Below are positions 24,915 through 64,000 of a stretch of 64,000 nucleotides of DNA, one piece after another. The DNA lies in NCBI GenBank assembly GCA_943735955.1, contig OX030962.1:921193-985192 (forward strand), written 5' to 3'. The position numbers and the translations under genes are program-made. Positions within the stretch are counted from its first letter, which is position 1. Each line of letters starts with the position of its first letter. The notes under the pieces are model-generated. The model did no database searches and had not been told where the DNA came from. It worked only from the letters and a program-made list of their open reading frames with translations. The stretch is from Piscicola geometra (lineage: Eukaryota > Annelida > Clitellata > Hirudinida > Piscicolidae).

Positions 24915-25720
24915 TACCACCAACCCAAGATTGTGGCTCTGCCACGTGGAGGCAATTTTCCACACACGCAGAGTGTCATCTAAAATGACGAAATACTCGT
25001 ATGTGAAGAGTTGTTCAAGACCGCAAAATTCAACTTGGTGTGTACGTGTGTGTGCGGGTGCGTGTACGTGTGTGTACGTGTGTGTGCGGGTGCGTGTACG
25101 TGTGTGTACATGTGTGTGCGGGTGCGTGTACGTGTGTGTACATGTGTGTGCGTGTGGCAACTTTCTTGTAGTTGAACTCCATGTCGCCGAGCAGGTACAA
25201 GACCTACTGGTGGACGTGCCAGGGTCTTCGCCATATGCAGCATTGAAAGAAACCATTCTGCAAAAGTGCTGCCAGTCTGAAGCGACTATGCTAAGAGCGT
25301 TGTTCAGTGACCTTCAACCAGATAGCAGACTACCTTCCCAGCTTCTTCGCCACATGAAGTCACTGCTGGGCAACAAGCACATGGACAAACTTATCCTGGG
25401 ACATGTATGGTTCGACAAGATGCCTAACCAGATAAAAACGCATCCTCGCTCTTGAATGAACAAGCCACTGGCAGATCTGGCGATGCAAGCAGACAGGATG
25501 GTGGAGCTACAGCAAGCCGTTATCACACAGGTTTCATCTCAAGTCACTCCAGAGATCCATAATTGGCTTCAGCAAATTACCGTAAGTTGAGCGACCTTGG
25601 CCGCTATGCAGGATCGACCACGTGAGAGGGCGTTCAAACAGTCGACCAAAATCATCTCGATCTCGTTCCAGAAGTTAAAGCACTAAGCCAGGCATGAGCT
25701 TGTACCATTAGACGTTAGAA
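24915..25720 (+). pseudogene. Ty3/gypsy-like gag remnant, copy 2, extending to the basic zinc-binding region
   Basis: Same as copy 1, but it continues past the duplication end. At about 25645-25715 a frame reads KSSRSRSRS and, after a stop, PGMSLYH, the Arg/Ser-rich stretch and CWYH-like motif found late in animal gypsy gag. This shows that copy 2 holds the original right-hand flank. Confidence 0.65.
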
Positions 25721-25721
25721 G

Positions 25722-25769
25722 AGAGGCTATAGCGGAAACTCTAAGTGAGCAGGGATGTGCGGTCCTACA
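25722..25769 (-). mobile_element. inverted LTR end fragment
   Basis: The reverse complement closely matches the first 48 bases of the LTR at 21408-21455 (GGACCGCACATCCCTGCTCA, then GAGTTTCCG), with about five mismatches. It points to a second, oppositely oriented insertion or an inversion. Confidence 0.7.
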
Positions 25770-25987
25770 GTATACACAATTTTTTTTAATTATAATAAAT
25801 TGGCTTTTTATATTTTCGCACTTCATTATATTTTAATTATCTTTTTTTGTCACTTTTTAGTGTACAGAACGAAGAAATAAAGTTGAAATAACCTTTCCCA
25901 CAAATTCTTCCGGCGTTTCAGCCGTTGCATTCCCGCAACTGCCTCATCTCGCAGTCCAGAGTATCATCTACAACCTGTTAGAGCAAC

Positions 25988-26356
25988 GGTTCATGTCGCT
26001 TATACCTGGCGGAATTGTTAGCTCCGATTCTAAAAGATACAAAAACTTGATTAGCAATAATCAAATTAGTTGATTAATATATCAAATAAAACTATTAGAA
26101 ATGACTGAGACTAAAAACATTAGAAAAATTGGATTTAATTTATGTTTTTTGCATATTTTCTCAACTGAACTATTTAACCATGCAAAAAACATAAACTTAA
26201 ACCAATTTTTAAATGCCATTAGTGTCAGTCATTTCTAATAGTTTTATTTTGAATGTGAATCAACTAATTTGATGTTTGCTAAGCACGTGTTTATATCTTT
26301 CAGAATGAGTTGTGAGCGGAGCTAAAAACTCAGACAAGTATAAGCGACATGACCCG
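25988..26356. mobile_element. foldback (palindromic) MITE-like element
   Basis: Two inverted arms, 25988-26154 and 26180-26356, separated by about 25 bp. Both outer ends read GGTTCATGTCGCTTATAC or a close variant on their own strands; the inner ends read ATGTTTTTTGCAT. The arms have diverged by substitutions and small gaps. It sits between the gag remnant and the RT fragment. No target-site duplication was confirmed. Confidence 0.8.
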
Positions 26357-26519
26357 AAACAAGCTCCAAGAGGGCACAGCAAAACCTGCCTGCACTGATC
26401 AACATGTGTTGGAAACGCAGCGAGTGTTCTCAGCGAGGACGAGATGCCATCATCATCATCATCACCATCATCCCGCTCCTAAAACGTGGAAAACTGTGCT
26501 GAAACGTCAAACTACCGCC

Positions 26520-27188
26520 TTACTTTAGCGGGAAAAACAACTTGTGGAAAAGATGATCCAAGCCAGGACGATGTGGTGGTTGGAGAAGCAGATCCTATGC
26601 AACAACCAGTCGAGGTTCAGATCAGAAAAAGACATCAGCAAGCCAAGAGTATTCAGGGCTGGACTACCTCAAGGAGCAGTATTGTCGCCCATACTCTTCG
26701 TCATCTACATAAACGACCTCCTCGGCAAGTTTATGGAAGATTCGACGGTGTGTGCCTTTGCTGACGACTTAGCAATAGCACGCACGGGTAACGACAAGCT
26801 GAAGATCCAGGCAGAACTCCAAATCAAAATCAACAAAGTTCAGAATTGGAGTTCTGTAAACCGCCTCGCCCTAAACTACAACAAGTGCTCAAGCAGCTTC
26901 TTCTCCACAGCAGTCTCCGAACACAATTGGCAACCGTCGCTCACCATCAACAACATCCCACTTCCGTTTGAACCGAACCAGACCAATAAAACGATGAATG
27001 GGAAAAAGCTAGAAGAAGTGTCACTGTTCAAGTACCTAGGAGTAACCCTGTCGAAGGATGGAACAAGCACCACAATTGTGAGACCTGGACGCTTAACGCA
27101 TAAACAGAACGCAAGATACAGGTCTTTGAATCTAAATGTCTTCGTAAACTCCATGACATCAAGGCACGCTACAAGGAAGTCGTCGTAG
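26520..27188 (+). pseudogene. LINE reverse-transcriptase fragment
   Basis: Frame 26544-27188 reads KMIQARTMWWLEKQILCNNQ, GLPQGAVLSPILFVIYINDL, CAFADDLAIA (catalytic FADD) and KYLGVTLSKDG, the palm and thumb of a non-LTR reverse transcriptase. It lacks the N-terminal RT part, which resembles the fragments at 20574 and 23649. It may be the other half of one LINE split by the LTR element, the duplication and the foldback element. Confidence 0.85.
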
Positions 27189-27362
27189 AGGTCGTCAAAA
27201 AAAGAAGTGGATGGACAATGTGAAAGAGTTAATGTCTCTTCCCTTGAGCAGTCTTCTCAAAAATGCTAACAGAACAGAATTATAGCTGCACCCTCTCCTC
27301 TCCCACAATGACTAATTCCGCAACAGCATGATGATTATGAATGTTTTGAGTAATAGAAAGTT

Positions 27363-27368
27363 TTTATT
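27363..27368 (-). terminator. tomm22 poly(A) signal
   Basis: AATAAA on the minus strand, 48 nt beyond the stop codon. Confidence 0.6.
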
Positions 27369-27415
27369 TAAAAAATAATAATAATAAACATCTAGATTGA
27401 AAGACAGTAATTGGA

Positions 27416-28467
27416 TTAAGCGCCTGGAGCTGGTGCTGTTAGAGGAGGCATGCTGCTTTGTTGGCCTGCCACAGCAACGTTCGGCCCAAGTAGCATCTGA
27501 TGAGGTGGTCATTGAGCAAATGTCAGATTAATGTTTTCAAGTACTCAATTCATGTATACTGAAAGGAAAACAAGAATATTAAAGCAGTACTGCTAGCAAC
27601 ATGATGCTATTTAACCTCTTGCACCAATGCTCACCTGTCTCTGCTGCTGCAAGGTGCTCTCTTCCGCCTGCACTCGCTCATTCTCAAAGGCCACAGGCAG
27701 CACCAGGATCACAGCAGAAGTGGAAACTATCCACAACAACGACCTGACACATCAGTTTGGTGAACTTGTGAATGAAAGATTTTATAAAATAGGGTGTAGA
27801 TAAAATGTGAAAGACAAAAATATTGTAATTGAAATTTATAAATGGAAATTATAAATATTTCGCTTCGCGGTTTCACTTTATAGCCAAGTTAAACTTCGCC
27901 TTTTGCATTTTATCTACACCCATAAAATATGCTGGTAAAACTGTTTTTTAAGCCTTTATAGTTTATACTATAAAGTTTATAGTCATTAAACTCCTCCTTC
28001 TATAACTGATTAACATCTGAATAAACTAGATTAAGGCGTTTTTAAAAATTAAAATTATTAATTGCATTTTTATAAATAATTATTTTTCAAAAATTTTTAA
28101 ATGATAATAACCGCTTTTTGAAAAATTATACAATAACATTTAAATGTAGAAAAAGTTTAATAAATTTTACCAAATATGTATAAAAATTAAGTAAAAAACG
28201 TTTTATGTATGGTTTTTAAATACTGATGCACACAGGCACCTGGAGGCCTTGAAGAGATTGACACCAGTCCACACGCAGCAGTCGACGACGCTCGTGATGG
28301 CTTTGGTGATGGGCTCGGGAATGGCTTCGGTCAAGCCGATGATCCTCTCGCCTATCGACTCTTCCTGTCGTTAGCATGCCTTGCATGTTGAGTTCCCATA
28401 GATCATAAAAGACATTATAAAAACTTACTGTGAAGGTTTCATCACATTCTTCGTGGAAACTAGACAT
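27416..28467 (-). CDS. tomm22: mitochondrial import receptor subunit TOM22
   Basis: Four exons: 28467-28429, 28364-28240, 27743-27635, 27496-27416, all GT..AG with phases 0, 2, 0, giving 117 residues. TOM22 is the central receptor and organiser of the TOM translocase in the mitochondrial outer membrane. Features in order: acidic N-terminus (MSSFHEECDETFTEESIGER), an amphipathic segment containing GLTEAIPEPI, a membrane helix (SLLWIVSTSAVILVLPVAFE) and an intermembrane-space tail with QQQRQ then MLLGPN. These align with animal TOMM22 (LW..TS..ILVLPV.FE..., QQRQ.LLGPN). The acidic cytosolic arm is much shorter than in vertebrates (142 residues in human). AATAAA on the minus strand at 27368-27363 serves as a likely poly(A) signal. 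Head to head with coa4. Confidence 0.95.
27500..28239. other. tomm22 introns
   Basis: AT-rich introns; 28040-28200 is nearly pure A/T. No transposon or RNA gene seen. Confidence 0.5.
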
Positions 28468-29033
28468 TTTATAACGATTATTTTACTTTCGACTAGAAGA
28501 AAAGGTCAAGCCAGGAGGTACCACAAATTAACGATATTATATCAACTTCAAACTTGAGTATAGTTTCAGATTCAAATTTAGAGACGCATAAATAATTTTA
28601 AAAATGTAATAAGTATTTTCAGTTATTCAAAAATCAATTATTCATTTTAAAAACACTAAATGTTTAACTGAATTCACTTTTATACCAACAAGTTTAAATG
28701 GTGTAAATTTGTATCAAATAACTATTTAGAGATATTATATACTTTGTTTATTCATATTTTTTGGTTTATCTCCTGTATGATAAGTCTTATCTAAGAGTAC
28801 AAATTAATATATATAAATAGATTTTTTCATTTATAATTAATTTTATATGAACTGTCCTATGTCATAGGACCTATGAGAACTTGCATGTGTAACTTTTGAA
28901 CGTTACTTTCATTTGAGTCACTTACTGGAACTCAGAAGGTCAATTTACTTTTTTTACTTTAACTTTCAACTTTTCAATCACCAAAGATAAACTCGCAAAT
29001 TCAAAAGCTGCAAAAACTTTCCTAAGGCTAAAG
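28468..29033. promoter_or_regulatory. shared intergenic region between tomm22 (-) and coa4 (+)
   Basis: A stretch of 566 bp separates the two start codons, so it must contain both promoters. It is AT-rich in the middle. A perfect inverted repeat, GTCCTATG-T-CATAGGAC, sits at 28854-28870, about 165 bp before the coa4 start, and could be a dimeric factor site. No clear TATA box is assigned. Confidence 0.6.
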
Positions 29034-30663
29034 ATGACGACAAGTCAAAAGAAGGTGGAAGAAGTGGTGGAAGAAGACGAGGACCCAGTGGTGGCGATGA
29101 TCTCGAAGACTGGTTGTCTGAAGTGGCACTATGAGATCCAGGTGGGGGATGGGAGGAGGGAATGAGTGGGTGAATGGTGAGGGCCTTGCATATGATAATC
29201 ATATTATGATTGATTGAAAAGTGAAGTCTGAAAATTGTGTGCAACTACACCTACAAAAACACTTTGAATACTCATGTGCAACCACGCCATGCAAGAGTTG
29301 TGGTAACCGTCAGTCACTGAAGACTTGCGCCTGCTTCAGCCTATGCAGCATCTACTGTGCCCATACAGTCCTCTCTAGAATGAGTGTGAAGGAGTCGCTT
29401 CCAAACCAATAGCTCTTTTCGGTCTGTTTTTTCCAAAGATTTTAGACACAGCCCTGTAAACCATGGGAGTATCCAGCCCTGAAGTAAAGGGGGGGGGGGC
29501 AATTTTTATTTGTTTACAATTAATTTTAACAAATTTGCATCATTCAACCCAAAGACAAAACTAAGAAGTTTATTATTTGTTTAAAAACGTAAATTTTTTC
29601 ATATTGTATAAAAGCATAGTTTATTTACATAATATACAGAAAAAAAATCGATATTTGCACAATACACAGAAGAAGAAAAATTAAAAAAACTTTCAAGTGT
29701 CACTGCCAAACTTCGCAATTCATGTTTCGATAAGTTGTTGTTCGTTTGCTGAAGCCCATTGACGGGGAGAACTCAGAATGGCGAATCGGTTGAGTCGGCT
29801 TTCACTGAAGTGCTTCTCAGCCATGTTCTAATCAGCAACAAATTAAGCAACTTCATTCCTTTATTAATAAACTAATTAGACTTGAATATCTTCGCTCTCA
29901 CTACCCGTCTATCACTTCTATTTTCACCACTTCAGACAGCTGCTCTTGTGGGGATTTTAAGGAACGAATCTAGCTGCTCATAGAACTCATCTTTGGAATC
30001 ACTCGTTGCGTTGAGGGTTGGTGCATGGGCACTGATGAGGTTGACTGGCCCAGAAGTGGTGTGGAGACGGAGTGATAGAAGTCTTTCAGTTCTTTTGGCA
30101 AGGCTCTATCATTCTCAGCAGATGGTTCTGGACGAAAAAACTTTGCAGCTATATATATACATTCACACATGCACAACCACACATACTACACATGAAAAGC
30201 CCAATATGCAACCAAATACATACAGGCACACACACTTACAACCACACACACACAACCATACACTTAAAACCATACACACACAACCATACACTTACAACTA
30301 CACACAACACAACCATACACACACACACACAACCACACACACACAGGACCATACACACACAACCATACACTTACAACCATACACAACACAACCATACACA
30401 CACACAACCATACACACACAACCATACACACACACACAACCACACACACACAAACACACAACCATACACACACACACAACCACACACACACAAACACACA
30501 ACCATACACACACACACAACCACACACACACACATGTACAAACGCTCAGGAGTGCATGTCAGAGAGGCAGGACTGGCGGCAGTGTCAAAGGCAGATTGGA
30601 GAGTTCAAGAAGTGCATGCAGAAGTATGAGGAGAGGAAGTTTGCTGAGAAGATGGTGGCGTGA
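29034..30663 (+). CDS. coa4: cytochrome c oxidase assembly factor COA4 (CHCHD8), twin CX9C protein
   Basis: Two exons: 29034-29141 and 30550-30663, joined in phase 0 (GTGGGG donor, GCTCAG acceptor), giving 73 residues. The protein is a twin CX9C intermembrane-space protein: C28-LKWHYEIQE-C38 and, after QDWRQ, C-QRQIGEFKK-C, each with exactly nine residues between cysteines. It follows the COA4 layout: acidic N-terminus, EDEDPVVAMISKTGC, ECMSERQDWRQCQ, then FKKCMQKYEERK. COA4 is imported by the Mia40 pathway and aids complex IV assembly. Neither exon gives a long open frame, so simple ORF searches miss the gene. Its intron carries a CA-rich satellite and LINE debris. The nearest AATAAA found is about 780 nt downstream (31446). 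Confidence 0.93.
29857..29942 (+). mobile_element. LINE 3'-region fragment
   Basis: Closely matches 56511-56588 of the LINE at 53.6-57.0 kb (TATCACTTCTATTTTCACCA and flanks). Translated it reads NKLIRLEYLRSHYPSITSIF. A truncated copy of the same family in the coa4 intron. Confidence 0.7.
29943..30125 (-). mobile_element. LINE endonuclease fragment, opposite strand
   Basis: Minus-strand frame reads TERLLSLRLHTTSGPVNLIS, AHAPTLNATSDSKDEFYEQL and DSFLKIPTRAAV, the middle of an APE-type LINE endonuclease (SAYAPT ... KFYEDL type), resembling RTE/craTUR-like elements. Truncated at both ends. Confidence 0.7.
30160..30537. repeat. ACAACCATACACAC / CA-rich satellite
   Basis: Imperfect CA-rich units with interspersed ACAACCATAC. 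It ends 13 bp before the coa4 exon 2 acceptor. Confidence 0.9.
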
Positions 30664-30669
30664 GGGGGA

Positions 30670-31880
30670 GGAGGTGGTGGGGAGAGGAAAGATGGGTGGA
30701 AGAGGTAGGTTGAGTGGAGGGGGTAGTGGGGAGAAGACTGAGGGGGTTGTGGAGAAGGTTTAGAAGGAAAAGTTGTCGTCAATGGGCTGGAATTGTTTCT
30801 TATTGGGTTTTATGAACTGTTTGTAATTTAATATTGCATTGAGAATGCTCAGACTCGTCGGAGGTTTCATTGCTTGTCTTCCGTCATCATGTCGAACAGT
30901 AAAAGTAAGAAAAGCACGCATAAGTGAAAGTGTTTGTTTGGAAACGCACTAGGAATGAATGGTTTGTATTCTTACACTCATAAGACTTTAAATAACACAC
31001 CTATATATTCGGATTCATTGGATAAGATTTGTCTATGAAAATAATTTCAAAATGAATTTAAAATAATGTAAAAGTTTCTAAATGCCTTAAAGTTGGTTGT
31101 ATGGAGCTATATCATGGGAGTGGTTCAATCAAGAATCCAATTACATACGCAATCAAGGAATATTGTTGCCATACAAACATGAGTGGTGACCTAGAAAGAT
31201 GACACACACAGATCAAATGTGCACATTCAGTGATGGCAACTCTGCGTGAGTCAAAATTGAGCATGCATGTTCTACAGTCTTCAAGTTGGATGAAAAGACG
31301 CGTTCAACACAAGCTGGTACGAGGTGAAGGTTACCCTCAGAAGGTGCCAACGGGCCCAGAACTCAAGTCCCGTTGCCTTCCCAAGTAGATACAAAAAGGA
31401 GAAAAAGAAGCGCAAATGTTTTAATTTATAAAAGTTGTTTTAAATAATAAAGTTTTGTTTCGTATATAAAAACTGAGAATACTTGGAAACTATAGTTGTC
31501 ATGGAGATGTAGAAGAGGTGGAGATAGCACTACAGTTTTGCATGAGAATAAGACAATAGCTAAAATAATTTTCTACAAATCATTGAATATATAAAGTCAT
31601 GTACATCTTAGGGTCCATACAAAAATATAATGTTGTTTCGAAGGAAAGAAGTACTAAATGAAATTCGAATGCGGAACCTAAGACAATATGTCTCCAAGGT
31701 GCGACTCAACGGCATCAACATTAAGTGAAATTTCTAAGGAAAACATTGACCAATTAATACAAAAAAGTTAATTTTGAAATTAAAGACACCAGTAAGCGCC
31801 TCAGAAAACTGCCAGAACCTTGCCTTCCTGAACAAGTAACTCGAAGCCGATCGTAAACAGTGGAGGATGATCGGAGAACC
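30670..31880. other. region between convergent coa4 and the phosphatase
   Basis: Presumed 3' UTRs of both genes. No exon, RNA gene or transposon recognised. Confidence 0.5.
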
Positions 31881-31889
31881 ACCGATGCA

Positions 31890-63417
<31,528 letters not shown>

Positions 63418-63424
63418 CTGGGGA

Positions 63425-64000
63425 ATGGAAGGAAGGAAGGGATGGTAACGAAGGTGGTGATGGTGATGAAGGTGGTGATGGTGATGATGATGATAATGAT
63501 GTGAGAAACAGGTCATACAGTGTCATGGTCTTCAAATGTAGATGAATTGAACGAAGTGATGGCTTAAGCTGCTGAATCAAAAACTATTTCGATCTTCAGT
63601 GGAAGTTACCACTCCAATGATTGAGCCATCAACCAGTCTTTCATTAGTTTATCCATACACCCATCTTTCCATCCATTCACCTTCCCATTTATCTATCCAT
63701 CCACTCTTTTATATACCAATTCACACACCCATACTTTCCATCCAACTCATCCCACCCATTCCACCCATCTCACCCATCCCATGCATCTCACCCATCCCAT
63801 TCATCTCACCCATTTCTCCCATCCTGCCCTCTCACTCATCCCCTCTTACACCCATCCCACTCTTCCACCTATCTCCCCATCCCACCCGTCCCACCCTTCC
63901 ACCCATCCCACCATCCCACCCATCCCACCATCCCACCCATCCCACCATCCCACCCATCCCACCATCCACTCATCCCACTCTTCCACCCATCCCACCATCC
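63425..64000. other. phosphatase intron running off the window
   Basis: GATGGTGATGAAGGTG tract (63445-63500), then CCATCCCACCCAT satellite from about 63640 to the end. The next upstream exon of the phosphatase, ending in phase 1, is not in the window. Confidence 0.7.

Larger units (their letters stand above)
22499..25595 (+). mobile_element. tandem composite transposon unit, copy 2 (3,097 bp)
   Basis: Direct tandem copy of 19424-22498, offset 3,075 until the GT-rich tract near 25040 and 3,097 after it. The junction between copies lies inside the gag remnant, so the duplication was of genomic DNA after decay and was not produced by two insertions. An assembly duplication is an alternative. 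Confidence 0.85.

Noticed and set aside
29221..29412. 63-codon Cys-rich frame in the coa4 intron
   Set aside because: No splice or start context linking it to a gene; probably chance or transposon-derived.

Overview
The window is animal (metazoan) nuclear DNA. It has no bacterial-style operons. Genes are split into many short exons with canonical GT..AG introns, and the introns are filled with micro- and minisatellites and transposon debris. Gene content (LAR-type receptor tyrosine phosphatase, CLC chloride transporter, TOMM22, COA4, a fibronectin-III membrane protein) is bilaterian-like. No sequence here identifies the species; a repeat-rich invertebrate is my inference.

Layout. 1-1.9 kb (+): 3' end of a single-pass membrane protein with a fibronectin III domain. 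2.4-15.4 kb (-): a CLC-family anion transporter in 19 exons, which joins in phase into about 1,036 residues. A further minus-strand coding exon at 17.3 kb may be its upstream exon. Its introns carry AT, CA, CAAT, 10-bp and 39-bp arrays, a 1.1-kb hAT-like element with an 8-bp target duplication, and a tRNA-derived SINE. 19.4-27.2 kb: a transposon graveyard, with a tandemly duplicated 3.1-kb composite (zinc-finger and LINE endonuclease remnants, an LTR, a Ty3/gypsy-like gag remnant), a foldback element and a LINE reverse-transcriptase fragment. 27.4-30.7 kb: two small mitochondrial genes head to head, tomm22 (-) and coa4 (+). 31.9-63.4 kb and beyond (-): 25 exons of a LAR-type receptor tyrosine phosphatase. 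One intron holds a 5.1-kb 26-bp minisatellite; another holds an 11-bp satellite interrupted by a LINE with a 948-codon ORF.

Gene models were built by matching donor, acceptor and codon phase at each junction and by recognising family motifs. The CLC, TOMM22, COA4 and phosphatase chains stay in frame from end to end, which is strong internal support. Nearly all the long open frames in the window (for example 1,915 codons at 44.6-50.4 kb) are satellite DNA, not genes.

The most interesting points are these. The CLC protein has lost the gating glutamate (Gln), the central-anion-site serine (Gly) and the proton glutamate (Asp). The phosphatase domain D1 has Glu for the catalytic-acid Asp (WPE). 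The two mitochondrial genes share one intergenic region. Satellite arrays repeatedly run right up to splice sites.
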